Shown: one piece after another, positions 49,249-58,568 of the stretch
Layout of the letters: each line of letters starts with the position of its first letter
Position numbering within the stretch: position 1 is the first letter of the stretch
Source: Streptomyces tuirus
Lineage (GTDB): Bacteria > Actinomycetota > Actinomycetes > Streptomycetales > Streptomycetaceae
NCBI GenBank assembly: GCA_018195615.1
Contig: JAGTPG010000001.1
Span: 806,001-870,000 of the forward strand
DNA: 64,000 bases
Direction: 5' to 3'
Notes under the pieces: generated by a model
What the model was told of the DNA's origin: nothing
The model's input: only the letters and a program-made list of their open reading frames with translations
Databases searched by the model: none
Made by a program: the position numbers and the translations under genes

Positions 49249-49676
49249 TCAGGCGAGCTTGGCCGTCAGCGTGATGGGCGTGGCCTTGAGGGCCTGGCTG
49301 ACGGGGCAGCCCACCTTGGCCTCCTCCGCGGCGGCGAGGAAGGCCGCCTCGTCGATGCCGGGGACCGTGCCCTCGACGGTGAGGTGGATGCCGGTGATGC
49401 CCTCGCCGGGCTGGAAGGTGACGTCGGCCGAGGTCACGAGCTTGGTGGGCGGCGTGCCTGCCTTGTTGAGGATGTTGGAGAAGGCCATGGAGTAGCAGCT
49501 GGAGTGGGCGGCGGCGATCAGCTCCTCGGGCTGGTCTTCCCGTTCGCCTCCTGGGCGCGCGAGGCCCACGTGACCGGCTGCTCGCCGATGGCGCCGGAGG
49601 AGTCGAAGGTGACGACACCGTTGCCCTCGAGGAGGTTGCCTTCCCAGACGGTGTGTGCGGAGCGCGTGGTAGCCAC
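49249..49676 (-). CDS. OsmC/Ohr-family peroxiredoxin (OsmC subfamily); frameshifted
   Basis: About 142 residues restored (one base missing at 49528-49530, between NGKTS and PEELIAAAHSSCYSMAFS). The two redox cysteines are in HSSCYSMAFS and VGCPVSQALKAT; the first ~40 residues (HTVWEGNLLEGNGVVTFDSSG) are the OsmC N-terminal strand pair. GTG 49676 after AAGGAAG. It reduces organic hydroperoxides in the cytoplasm with thiol partners and is commonly induced by osmotic or stationary-phase stress. Monocistronic, with a strong terminator. Confidence 0.92.
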
Positions 49677-49819
49677 GGTTCTTCCTTTCGCGTGCGGACT
49701 CGCGTGCGGGCCCGTCTGACGGGTCCGGTGTCCCCCATCCGATCACACTCCGGCTCGACGCACGCGCAAGACCGGCCCTCTGCCGGTGAAGGGACCGGGG
49801 AGGACGTCCCGCCGGAGCT

Positions 49820-51932
49820 TCAGGCGGCGCGTTCCCCGCTGCTCTCCAGCGGTACCTGAGGGCCGTTCGACTCGCGCAGCCAGCGGCGCAGCACGCGGTG
49901 GACGTGCTCGGCGCCCGCGAGTTCCTCCCCTGGCCGACCGGCGCGGACAGCACCAGCGGCGACAGCAGGAAGGGCCTGCCCTGTTCGCCGCCGAGGCCGC
50001 CGTGGGAGCCGATCTGCTCCTCGAAGGCGAGGACTTCGCCGTCGGCCGGGTCGTGGAAGGAGTTGACCATGATGTCGGCGGTGTGCGGGAAGGAGTGCGT
50101 ACGGCGTACCGCGTCGACCGCGCCCGGCCCGAACGGGGCGAGCGGGCCCGGGTCGTCGTCGAGGTCGGCCAGCGGGATCTGGGCGCCGTACGCGCCGAGG
50201 ACGACACCGCCGTGCTCGTCGCTGCGCACCAGCAGGAAGCCGATGCCGGGTGGTTGGCGAGGGTCGGCAGCAGCGCGGGGTGGCGGGCGTCGATCTCCTC
50301 CTTGCTCATCCGGTGCGTGACGTCCGGGAAGGAGACCAGGCCGAGGTTGCCGGAGGCCAGCACGATCGGCTCCTCGCGGCGCCCGGGGCGGTGCTGCTCG
50401 CCGGCCTCCTCGACCGGGATGCGCAGGGCGGCGCGCACGGCGGCCCGGGCCTCGGCTCCGCTGCGGGTGCGCTCCGCCCGGCGCGGCACGTGCAGTCCGC
50501 AGCCGGCCCGCACCAGGTCGCCGAGGGTGAGGCCGTAGCGGGAGCGGAAGGTCTCGCCGGGGCTCTGGCCGTGGTCGGACAGCACGACGATCCGGTACGG
50601 GCGCGGGGCGTGCTCGGCGACGTTCTCGATCAGGGCGAGGGAGCGGTCGAGGCGTTCCAGGACCTTCTGCGCGTCGCGGCTCGCCGGGCCGGAGTGGTGG
50701 GCGACCTCGTCGTAGGCCACGAGGTCGGCGTAGACGGCGGTGCGGCCGGCGAGCATGTCGCCCATGACGGAGGCGACGACGACGTCCCGCTCGACGACGG
50801 TCGCGAAGGCCCGGACGAACGGGTAGAGGCCCGCCCGGGAGACCCTCGGGCGCTGCTTGCGGAGGCGGGCCCGGGTGGACTGGCCGATCTCCCGGCCGAC
50901 CTCGGCGACGAAGGACAGGGCCGTGCGCACGGCGTTGGCCGGGTCGGAGAAGTAGGCGAAGTACCCCGCGCGGGAGCGGTTCTCCCGGCTGCGGCGGCGG
51001 GTGGCGATGGACAGCACGAGGGCCTGTTGCTCGGCGCCGCCGCTGAACAGGTTGCCGCGGCTGGCGCCGTCGACGGCGAGCAGGCCGCCGTGCCCCGCGT
51101 ACCCCATGGCGCGGCGCTGGAGTTCCGCGGCGCTGGTCGGGCGGTTGCAGACCACGACCTCGCGGGTGTCCTTCTCGTACCAGCGGAACGCGGGGACGTC
51201 GTGGTTGCTGCCGTGCAGGATGCCGAGCTGGCTGGCGCCGGTCTGGCTGGACCAGTCGGTGCGCCAGGGGGTGAGCCGGTGGGTGGGGCGGCCGCCGTCG
51301 CCTATGTCGAGCCAGCGGGCGACGGTGGGCATCAGGCCCTTGCCGACGGCGTCCAGCAGGACGTCGTGGCCCACGCCGTCGAGCTGCAGGAAGACCGTGC
51401 CGGGGGCGGCCGGGCTGGGCGGGCCGGATCTGCGGCGGCGGTCGGAGAGGCGGTACAGCCGGCGACGGTAGGCGTCGTCGTCGCGTACGGCCAGGGCGGC
51501 GCCCGTCGCGGACGCCACGGCCGACATCACGGCGGCGACCACGACGGCGGTCTCCGGGGCGGCGGCACCGCGCTCGGCCGGGTTGAGGTACAGGGCGAGC
51601 AGCAGCAGGGCGCCGTTGAGGAAGAACACCAGCAGGCCCAGCACGAGCGCCGGGACGAGGAGCAGCAGCCGGACGAGCAGCGGCCACACCAGGGCCGACA
51701 GCAGGCCGAAGGCGCCGGCGCCGAAGGCGGCCGTGACGGCGATGTCGGTCGCGCTGTCGCCGTTCCCCGACCTCAGCCGGAAGTCGGGCAGGATCCCGGC
51801 GAGCACGAGCATGGTGACGGTGGAGACCGCCCACACGGCGACGCTCCGCCCCACCTGACTGGCGACCCGCCGCCACCACACGCCCCGCACGCCCAGCCAC
51901 CTCACGTCCCAGGCCCGCCGCCGCGGGCTCAT
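49820..51932 (-). CDS. Holin-like four-helix membrane domain fused to a type I phosphodiesterase/alkaline-phosphatase domain; two frameshifts
   Basis: About 704 residues restored; bases missing at 50246-50247 and 49927-49930. N-terminal ~170 residues contain four membrane helices (VAVWAVSTVTMLVLAG, AFGAGAFGLLSALVWPLLV, LLLLVPALVLGLLVFFLNGA, VVVAAVMSAVASATGAALAV) resembling the actinobacterial four-TM holin family. The rest is an alkaline-phosphatase-like nucleotide pyrophosphatase fold with metal sites in FLQLDGVGHDVLLDAV, WRTDWSSQTGASQ (nucleophile Ser/Thr region), YADLVAYDEVAHHSGP, VLSDHGQSPGETF and FPHTADIMVNSFHDP. Probably an outward-facing membrane phosphodiesterase of unknown substrate. 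Start ATG 51932 (GTG 51935 also possible). Confidence 0.78.
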
Positions 51933-52038
51933 CACCGACAGTGTCTCAACGCCCGCGGGACGTCTTGTGTCCCCGCATGTCCCTTCCAGCCGGGATCGCC
52001 TTCTCCTTCCCCCCGCACCGGCGGGCGAGCCCGGGCTG

Positions 52039-52440
52039 TCAGCGCCCGTCGTAGCCGGCCGTCGGCATCGACAGCCGTCGGTGCACGCACGCCTTCATCG
52101 CCGCGTCGTACGCCGGCTCCGCGTGCCCCACCGTCTCGACCCGTACCCCTCGCCGCACGCACTCCGCGGTGAACTCCTCGACGGACGCGAGCGCGCTCTC
52201 CAGGACCCGCCGGCTGGGAGCCACGAACAGGTCGAGGCCGGGCCGGACGCCGTCCCACAGCGCGCAGTGGTCGGGACGCAGCCCCCGCACCAGTAACTCG
52301 CGGCTGACCACGTAGCCCCGCTCGGCGGCCCAGCGGGCGCACATCGCGTGCTGGCTGCGGGAGTCGACCAGGAACGGATCGTCGTCCAGCTCCTCCAGCG
52401 GCGTCAGACTCGCGATCGCCGTGACCCGGACCGGCACCAT
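52039..52440 (-). CDS. Conserved hypothetical protein, faint resemblance to a serine-recombinase N-terminal domain
   Basis: 133 residues from ATG 52440 (GGTGAGGGGGG upstream). The order LVDSRSQHAMCARWAAERGYVVSRE, DLFVAPSRRVLESALASVEEF and CVRRGVRVETVG recalls the resolvase fold (Q-x-x-x-C-x-x-x-A-x-x-x-G-Y, then a strand-helix with R/S and G-V), but the N-terminal catalytic serine context (YxRxSxxxQ) is not present. The C-terminus is a conserved-looking HRRLSMPTAGYDGR. It is flanked by the membrane phosphodiesterase and a divergent hydrolase. I cannot assign a function. Confidence 0.6.
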   Translation of the reverse strand: MVPVRVTAIASLTPLEELDDDPFLVDSRSQHAMCARWAAERGYVVSRELLVRGLRPDHCALWDGVRPGLDLFVAPSRRVLESALASVEEFTAECVRRGVRVETVGHAEPAYDAAMKACVHRRLSMPTAGYDGR

Positions 52441-52523
52441 GGCGTCCCCCCTCACCTCCGGTTTCGCCGCCGACCCTACTCCTGCACGTAGGCTTCGGGG
52501 AGTCGCGCGAAGGAGGCAAAGAG

Positions 52524-53297
52524 GTGCCGGTGGAGATCACCTGGTGGGGTCACGCGACGTGCACCGTCGAGGACTCGAACGTACGCGTACTCACCGATCC
52601 ACTGTTCGCACGTCGGCTCGCACACCTGCGCCGCCGGCGCGGAGCCCTGCCGCCCCCGGACGCCCACCACGCGGACGTGGCCCTGGTCTCGCATCTGCAC
52701 GCCGACCACCTGCACGTGCCGTCGCTGATGCGGCTCGCGCCGGGCACGCGCCTGCTCGTGCCCCGGGGCGCGCGCCGGGCGGTACCGGCCCTGCGCCGGC
52801 TCACGCACCTGCGGGTCAGCGAGGTGGCGCCAGGGGACGAGACCCCGGTCGGTGACATCGTCGTACGGGCGGTGTCCGCGCGGCACGACGGGCGGCGGCT
52901 GCCGCTCGGACCGCACCGCTCCCCCGCGCTCGGCTACGTCATAGCCGGTGAGGCCCGGACGTACTTCGCCGGGGACACCGGCCTGTTCGAGTCGATGGCC
53001 GAGGAGGTGGGGCCGGTCGAGGTGGCGTTGCTGCCGGTGGGCGGCTGGGGGCCGTACCTCGGCGAGGGGCACCTGGACGCGGGCCGGGCGGCGGAGGCGC
53101 TGGCGCGGCTGGCGCCGTACAGTGCGGTGCCGGTGCACTACGGAACGTACTGGCCGATCGGGATGGACGCCGTGCGCCCCCACGAGTTCCACGCGCCGGG
53201 CGACGAGTTCGTCCGGTTCGCGGCCCGGCGCGCGCCCGGCGTGACCGTGCACCGGCTCGGGCACGGGGAGAGTGTGCGCCTGGAGTCCGCGCGGTGA
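52524..53297 (+). CDS. Metallo-beta-lactamase-fold hydrolase (UlaG-like)
   Basis: 257 residues. Start GTG 52524 after AAGGAGG. Metal motif HLHADHLH in VALVSHLHADHLHVPSLM, an earlier WWGHATCTVE and the distal metal ligand in TYFAGDTGLFESM; a further His in VPVHYGTYWPIG. This belongs to the L-ascorbate-6-P lactonase/NAPE-PLD-like subgroup of beta-lactamase-fold enzymes. Substrate unknown. It overlaps the next gene, DedA, by four bases (53294-53297), suggesting coupled expression and perhaps a membrane-lipid role. It is a paralogue of the protein at 53985-55037. Confidence 0.88.
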   Translation: MPVEITWWGHATCTVEDSNVRVLTDPLFARRLAHLRRRRGALPPPDAHHADVALVSHLHADHLHVPSLMRLAPGTRLLVPRGARRAVPALRRLTHLRVSEVAPGDETPVGDIVVRAVSARHDGRRLPLGPHRSPALGYVIAGEARTYFAGDTGLFESMAEEVGPVEVALLPVGGWGPYLGEGHLDAGRAAEALARLAPYSAVPVHYGTYWPIGMDAVRPHEFHAPGDEFVRFAARRAPGVTVHRLGHGESVRLESAR

Positions 53298-53960
53298 CCT
53301 GGACCGCGCCCATGGCGCAGGCCGCTATGCCCCTGCTCGTGGCGTCGGCCGTCACCCCGGCGCCCATCGTGCCGGAGTCCGCACAGCAGGCGGTCGGATA
53401 TCCCACGCTCTTCCTGCTGGTGCTGGTCGGGGCGCTGGTGCCGGTGATCCCGACGGGGGCGCTGGTGAGTTCGGCGGCCGTGGTCGCCTTCCACCAGACG
53501 GCGCCGTTCTCGCTGGCGATGGTGTTCCTGACGGCGTCACTGGCGGCGTTCCTGGGCGATGCGGCGCTGTACTGGCTGGGGCGGCGTGGGTTGAGGTCCA
53601 GGAACGGGTCGCGCTGGCTGGAGAGGCTCCGGGCGCGGGCGCCGGAGGACCGGCTGGAGCAGGCCCAGGAGAAGCTCGCGGCGCACGGTGTCGCCGTGCT
53701 GGTGCTGTCCCGGCTGGTGCCGGCGGGGCGTATACCCGTGATGCTGGCCTGTCTGCTGGCCGAGTGGCCGCTGCGACGGTTCTCCCGGGGAACCTGCCGG
53801 CCTGTCTGGCCTGGGCCGTGACGTATCAGTTGATCGGGATTCTCGGGGGTCGTTGTTCGATGAGCCGTGGGAGGGTGTGGTGGCGGCGATCGGGCTGACC
53901 TTGCTGATCAGTGCGGTGCCGAGTGTGGTGCGGCGGGTGCGCAGTTCCCCGCGCCCCTGA
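53294..53960 (+). CDS. DedA-family membrane protein; two frameshifts; C-terminus encoded by a dispersed repeat
   Basis: About 222 residues restored; bases missing at 53787-53790 and 53845-53849. DedA/SNARE-associated features: YPTLFLLVLVGALVPVIPTGALV, LGDAALYWLGRRGLR, and VLSRLVPAGRIPVMLACLLAEWPLRRFSRGN, the reentrant loop with G/R. Several membrane helices follow. DedA proteins are lipid scramblase-like carriers. The last residues (RSSPRP, stop 53958-53960) are encoded by the repeat also found at 35107-35129, so the original ending may have been replaced by insertion or extension of this element. ATGA-type overlap with the hydrolase gene. Confidence 0.8.
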
Positions 53961-53961
53961 A
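53939..53961 (+). repeat. Dispersed 23-base repeat, copy 2, inside the DedA 3' end
   Basis: Identical to 35107-35129 over 23 bases. Here it supplies the last codons and stop of the DedA gene, followed 24 bases later by the stop of the convergent minus-strand hydrolase. Confidence 0.7.
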
Positions 53962-53984
53962 GTCGACCCCTGAAGTGGGCCGTC

Positions 53985-55037
53985 CTACAGCACTTTTGAA
54001 GCGCCCACCGGCATGTCCCACAGGTCTTCCCGGGGCAGGCCCGCCTTTTCCCAGGCTGCTCGTACGCGCTTGAGGGGCTCCAGGACCGGCTCGGCCGAGA
54101 GAACGAAGGTGGCCCAGTGCATGGGGGCCATACGGCGGGCGCCCAGGTCCTGGGCCGCGCGGACCGCCTCCTCCGGGTCGCAGTGGACGTCCCTGAGCCA
54201 CCAGCGCGGGTCGTAGGCGCCGATGGGGAGGAGCGCCAGGTCGATGCCGGGGTAGCGGCGGCCGATGCGGGAGAACCAGTGGCCGTAGCCCGTGTCGCCG
54301 GCGAAGTAGACGCGCCGGCCCTCTTGGTCGGTCAGGATCCAGCCGCCCCAGAGGCTGCGGCAGGTGTCGGTGAGGGTGCGCTTGGACCAGTGGTGGGACG
54401 GGACGAAGTCGAAGCGAACGCCGTCGAGTCGGGCCGCCTCCCACCAGTCGAGCTCGGTGACGCGCGTGAAGCGGCGGCGGTGGAACCAGCGGGCGAGCCC
54501 GGCCGGGACGAACACGGGGGTGTCGCGCGGCAGCCTGCGCAGTGTCGGGGCGTCCAGGTGGTCGTAGTGGTTGTGGCTGATGACGACGGCGTCGACGCGC
54601 GGGAGCGCCTCCCAGGGGACTCCCACGGGTGTGATGCGGGCCGGGGTGCCGAGGATCCGGCGGGACCAGACCGGGTCGGTGAGGACGGTGAGACCGCCGA
54701 TGCGGATCACCCAACTGGCGTGTCCCGCCCAGGTGACGGCGACCGTGCGGGTGTCGACGCGGGGCAGCGGGCCCGGCTCGTAGGGCAGCAGCGGGATGTC
54801 GGCGAGGCCTTCCGGGCCCGGTCTCACGGCGCCTTCGCGGGCGAAGCGGGCCATGGCCTTCAGACCTGGGAGCGGCGCGGTCAGCCGGTCGTGGAACGTG
54901 CGCGGCCACACCCTGTGTTCGGCCAGCGGTCTCGGTTCCGCCAGCGGCGGGTACGGAGGCGCCGAGGGGGACTGCAGGGCCGGGTCGTCGGCCTCCTGGG
55001 TGGTCGTATTCGTGGTCGACTCGGACTGCTGCGTCAT
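53985..55037 (-). CDS. Metallo-beta-lactamase-fold phosphodiesterase (NAPE-PLD-like)
   Basis: 350 residues. Motifs: WAGHASWVIRIGGLTVLTDP, VISHNHYDHLD (metal HxHxDH), VPSHHWSKRT, VYFAGDTGYGHWFSRIG and LLPIGAYDPRWWLRDVHCDPEEA, the pattern of N-acyl-phosphatidylethanolamine phospholipase D and its bacterial relatives. Start ATG 55037; it overlaps the stop of the aminotransferase-like gene (ATGA), so the two are translationally coupled. An N-terminal Thr/Gln-rich stretch (SESTTNTTTQEADD) precedes the enzyme. Substrate unknown; lipid-type phosphodiesters are plausible. Confidence 0.88.
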   Translation of the reverse strand: MTQQSESTTNTTTQEADDPALQSPSAPPYPPLAEPRPLAEHRVWPRTFHDRLTAPLPGLKAMARFAREGAVRPGPEGLADIPLLPYEPGPLPRVDTRTVAVTWAGHASWVIRIGGLTVLTDPVWSRRILGTPARITPVGVPWEALPRVDAVVISHNHYDHLDAPTLRRLPRDTPVFVPAGLARWFHRRRFTRVTELDWWEAARLDGVRFDFVPSHHWSKRTLTDTCRSLWGGWILTDQEGRRVYFAGDTGYGHWFSRIGRRYPGIDLALLPIGAYDPRWWLRDVHCDPEEAVRAAQDLGARRMAPMHWATFVLSAEPVLEPLKRVRAAWEKAGLPREDLWDMPVGASKVL

Positions 55038-56280
55038 CGAGGAGACTCCCATCGCTGAGCGTCGTCGCGGAGATCGTCGAAGACCGACTTCAGCTGGATC
55101 AACGCGCGTTGCACGTGCGGCAGTTCCAACGGCGTGGGCGAGGTGAGGCATTCCGCGCGTTCCGTGTCGGAGCCGTGCAGCAGTGCGCCGGTGGACAGTC
55201 GCACGCGCGGGGCCTCGAGCTCGTCCCCGAACCGATGGCCGCCCGGCGCGGGCATGCCGAGGCGGGCGGAGAGGAAGTCCTCCAGTTCCTGGGCGTCGCC
55301 GACGCCGTGCGCGCTCAGCGCGGGGCGCAGTGGGGTGAGGTCGACATACAGGTGGCGTCCGGCCTGCGGGGCCGGGCGAGGGCGCCAGCCGCGACGACGG
55401 TGGCGTGCGCCTCGGCGGCCACGCGCGCGTGCAGGCGCACGGAGGCGGCCACGCGCTCCCTGACCGGTTCCGGTTCCCCCAGGGCGTGGGCGGCCGCCGC
55501 CGCGACGGGGGCGGCGACGCGGGCGTCGAGCGCCGTGAGGACGTCGAGCACGCGCGCGTGGAGGCCGTCGGCGTCCTGGCCGGCCGGGAAGCGGGCCACG
55601 GCGGCCGGCCAGCCCGGCGGGAGCAGGGCTCCGGCCAGGTCGGTGACGACGGTGACCCGGTCGGGCAGCATCTCGGCGGGGCTGAGCAGCACAGTGTCGT
55701 GCGGGTCGTGCAGGGTGTCTCGCCAGGTCTCGTCGCTGACCAGGTGCAGACCCTCCCCCTGGGCGGCCTCGACGGTCTCGTGCAGCAGCTCGGGAGGGGC
55801 GACGGTGGCCGTGGGGTCGTCGGCGACGGACAGCACGAGCAGGCGCGGGTCGCCCCCCTCGGCGCGGACCCGGCGCACGGTCTCCAGCAGCGCGTACGGG
55901 TCGGGCACACCGCCGCTCTCCGGTGGGGTCGGCACATGGAAGACGGGGCGTCCCAGCAGGCGGGCGTAGGGCGCCCACCAGGCGGCGCAGGGTCTGGGCA
56001 CGAGAACGTCGCCGCCGAGGGCGGCCGTCAGCGCGAGCAGCAGGGCGGGGGCGCCGGGACCGGCGGCCGCGCGGTCGGGGTCGCAGTGCAGTCCGCGCCG
56101 GTCCCAGTAGCCGCAGGCGGCCTCGCGCAGGGCCGGTCCTCCGCCGACCGGCTCGTGGCCGCCGCGGGAGGCCGCGGCGGCGAGCACCGCGGACAGCTCC
56201 GGGAGTACGGGCAGGCCGTCCTCGGGGAGCGGTGGCCCGAACCGGACGGGGCCGTGGCCTTCCAGGTCCGTCCGCCGCAT
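55034..56280 (-). CDS. Fold-type I aminotransferase-like protein lacking the PLP lysine; frameshifted
   Basis: About 415 residues restored (one base missing near 55368-55371). ATG 56280 after GGAGG. Class I/II aminotransferase architecture: GGGPALREAACGYWDRRGLH, LLLALTAALGGDVLVPRPCAAWW, DETWRD (PLP-ring Asp) and the carboxylate Arg in APRVRLSTGALLHG. However the NPTG motif reads DDPTATV and the Schiff-base lysine stretch is VTDLAGALLPPGW, with no lysine. I find a single lysine in the whole chain, near the C-terminus (IQLKSV). It is therefore unlikely to be a canonical PLP aminotransferase. Coupled by ATGA to the NAPE-PLD-like gene. Confidence 0.78.
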
Positions 56281-56462
56281 CCGTACCTCCGCAGTGCCAG
56301 TGCCTGGTGCCGCCTTGTGTCGCCTTCGGCGCGTGCCCTCGGCCACTGAGTACCCAGGGCGTCTTGGCCCCATGGCCGCCCGGCCGGGTTGTGACGGTCA
56401 CAGCATGAGCGGGCCGGGCCGGGGAAGCGGTGGCCCTCCGGGGCGGCGGTACGGGGCGGGGG

Positions 56463-57413
56463 TCAGCGGTACGGGTCGCCCGCCCCGGTGCGCAGCCGGT
56501 GCACGGCGGCGGCGAACGCGCCCGCGATCAGCACGCCGCCGGCGACCAGGGCGGGCACGGAGTCGGTGAAGGCACCACCGCCACCGGCCCGCACACCGCG
56601 CCGCACGGCCGCATCGCCGCACTCGGTCCGGTCCTGCCACGAGGTGCCGCCCGATTCGTGCTCGGGTTCGACGGCCGGTTCGTCGCCCGACTCGTCATCC
56701 GGCACGTCGCCCGACTCGTAGTCCGATACGTCGCCCGATTCGTGGTCGGGTTCGGCGGCCGGTTCGTCGCCCGACTCGTCATCCGGCACGTCGCCCGACT
56801 CGTCATCCGGCACGTCGCCCGGCTCGTAGTCCGATACGTCGCCCGATGCGTCGCCTGATTCGTCACCCGACTCGTAGTCCGGCACGTCACCCACCGCGTA
56901 GTCGGGTTCGGCGGCCGGTTCGTCGGTGTGGCAGGGCTGGTGGGTGGGGTCGTGCGAGGGCTTGTGCGACGGGCTGTGGGCGCCACCGCCGCCGTGGGCC
57001 ACCGTGAACGTCGCGCTCCACTCCTTGCCCTCCCCACCGGGAGCCGCCGGACAGGTGCCGTCGACGGTCCACGCCGAGTCCTCGCCGTGGGCGTCCGGGT
57101 CGTCCTCGAAGTTCTCCGCGGGAGCGATGCGGGCCGTGCCGCGGTAGGCGGGCCCGGACACCTTGTCGTCGTTGCCGGTCACCTTGCGCAGCGGGACCGT
57201 GCCCTCGTCGAAGGCCTGCGAGGTCGCCTCGATGGTGTCGGGCGGCGGGCCGCCGTCGGGATCACAGCTGACCGAGATGGTGAGCGTGCCTCCGGGCTCC
57301 ACCGTGGCGGGGCTGACCTCGGCGGCGGGTTCGGCGGCCACGACGGGCGCGATGCCCACCAGGGCCGAGCCGGCCAGGACGGTGACGGACAGTGTGTGGA
57401 GGGTGCGGCGCAT
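56463..57413 (-). CDS. Secreted/membrane-anchored protein with acidic tandem repeats
   Basis: 316 residues from ATG 57413. Signal peptide (LHTLSVTVLAGSALVGIAPVVAA), an Ig-like domain (VSPATVEPGGTLTISVSCDPDG ... WTVDGTCPAAPGGEGKEWSATFTVAH, with a Cys pair), a His/Gly/Ser segment (HGGGGAHSPSHKPSHDPTHQ), then ~90 residues of Asp/Glu-rich repeats of the type SGDVPDDE/YE, and a C-terminal membrane helix (ALVAGGVLIAGAFAAAV) with a basic tail. This layout suits a cell-surface stalk that projects the Ig domain. I recognise no enzyme. It lies upstream of the sigma factor in the same direction. Confidence 0.72.
   Translation of the reverse strand: MRRTLHTLSVTVLAGSALVGIAPVVAAEPAAEVSPATVEPGGTLTISVSCDPDGGPPPDTIEATSQAFDEGTVPLRKVTGNDDKVSGPAYRGTARIAPAENFEDDPDAHGEDSAWTVDGTCPAAPGGEGKEWSATFTVAHGGGGAHSPSHKPSHDPTHQPCHTDEPAAEPDYAVGDVPDYESGDESGDASGDVSDYEPGDVPDDESGDVPDDESGDEPAAEPDHESGDVSDYESGDVPDDESGDEPAVEPEHESGGTSWQDRTECGDAAVRRGVRAGGGGAFTDSVPALVAGGVLIAGAFAAAVHRLRTGAGDPYR
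56650..56930 (-). repeat. 24-base tandem repeats encoding SGDVPDDE-type octapeptides
   Basis: The 24-mer starting TCGCCCGACTCGTCATCC occurs exactly at 56683, 56767 and 56791, the last two in direct tandem; variants fill the rest. A longer block (about 84 bases) is duplicated (EPDHESGD / EPEHESGG). All copies keep the reading frame. Such repeats expand and contract by slippage. Confidence 0.85.
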
Positions 57414-57532
57414 GGAGGGGACTCCTTCGGGCGACGACAGCATGCCCCTCTGCCATCACAGCCCGTCAGCGGCGACGCCGCTCGTGTCCGGACCCCATTA
57501 GCGGGACAGCACCCTCCGACCGGGTGAACGCA

Positions 57533-58326
57533 CTACGCGACATCCCGCATGACCTGCTCCCGCACACGCCCACAGCACCGGCTGATCAACCGGGACACAT
57601 GCATCTGCGAGATGCCCAGCTCCTCGGCGATCCGGCTCTGCGTCATGTCCCCGAAGAACCGCATGTACAGAATCGCCCGCTCCCGTTCCGGCAGCGCCGC
57701 CAGCCGGGCCCTCACGGACTCACGGTCGACGACCGTGTCCAGCGCCGGGTCCGGGGACCCCAGCGCGTCGCTGAGGGAGTACCCGTCCTCACTGCCGGGC
57801 AGCTCCGCGTCCAGGGACAGCGCGGTGAAGCTCTCCAGCGCCTCCAGGCCGGCCTTGACGTCCTCCTCGCTCATTTTCGCGTGCTCGGCGATCTCCGCCA
57901 CGGTGGGCCGACGGCCGGAGATGGTCTGGGACAGTTCCTGGGAGGCGAAGCGCACACGATTGCGCAGGTCCTGGACCCGGCGAGGAACGTGCAGGGTCCA
58001 CATGTGGTCGCGGAAATGCCGCTTGATCTCACCGGTGATGGTCGGCACGGCGTAGCTCTCGAAGGCGTTGCCGAGCTCGGGGTCGTACCGGTCGACGGCC
58101 TTGACCAGGCCGAGGGCCGCGACCTGGCGCAGGTCCTCGAAGCTCTCGCCGCGGCTGCGGAAGCGTCCGGCGAGACGGTCGGCCATGGGCAGCCAGGCCT
58201 CGACGATCTCGTCGCGGAGCGCGTCGCGCTCGGGTCCGGCGGGAGGGTGGCGAGCCTGCGGAAGGCGTCGGCCGTGTCGGGGGCGTCGTCGTGGGGGTGC
58301 TGCTTCGCGCTGGTGTGGATCGGCAT
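57533..58326 (-). CDS. RNA polymerase sigma factor, SigB/SigF/SigG (group 3) family; frameshifted near the start
   Basis: About 264 residues restored (one base missing at 58247-58248, after ATLPP). Region 2: VEAWLPMADRLAGRFRSRGESFEDLRQVAALGLVKAVDRYDPELGNAFESYAVPTITGEIKRHFRD. Region 3: WTLHVPRRVQDLRNRV ... PTVAEIAEHAKMSEEDV. Region 4: ERERAILYMRFFGDMTQSRIAEELGISQMHVSRLISR. Start ATG 58326; GTG 58371 is a longer option. No anti-sigma or anti-anti-sigma gene is adjacent. It probably recognises GNNT-N14-16-GGGTAY promoters and drives stress genes; one such promoter is at 60603-60627. Confidence 0.9.
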
Positions 58327-58568
58327 GATGCGTCGCAATTCCCTTGCAGGTGCCTTGGGTTGGACGGTCACCGTGGGAGCGCATCAGCTGTGGGACAGGG
58401 GCGCCGGTGGTGGCGCTCGCGCCGCTCCCACGGACGTGCCTCCGGTCCGAAGCACTGCAGTGCGCCTGCCCTCGGCCCCTGCCCGCAAACCCGGCCCAGG
58501 TTTTCCGCCCCCGCGCAGGGTGACTCGTACGGCTGACCCGTTTCCCCGTTACGTCCGGGAGGTCGTAC

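Noticed and set aside
56390..56402. TGTGAC-G-GTCACA as a CRP site upstream of the aminotransferase-like gene
   Set aside because: The spacing between TGTGA and TCACA is three bases, not six; it is a short palindrome that may be chance.
56650..56930. Tandem repeats as a CRISPR array
   Set aside because: Repeats are direct, in frame, 24 bases long and without unique spacers; they encode an acidic peptide repeat.
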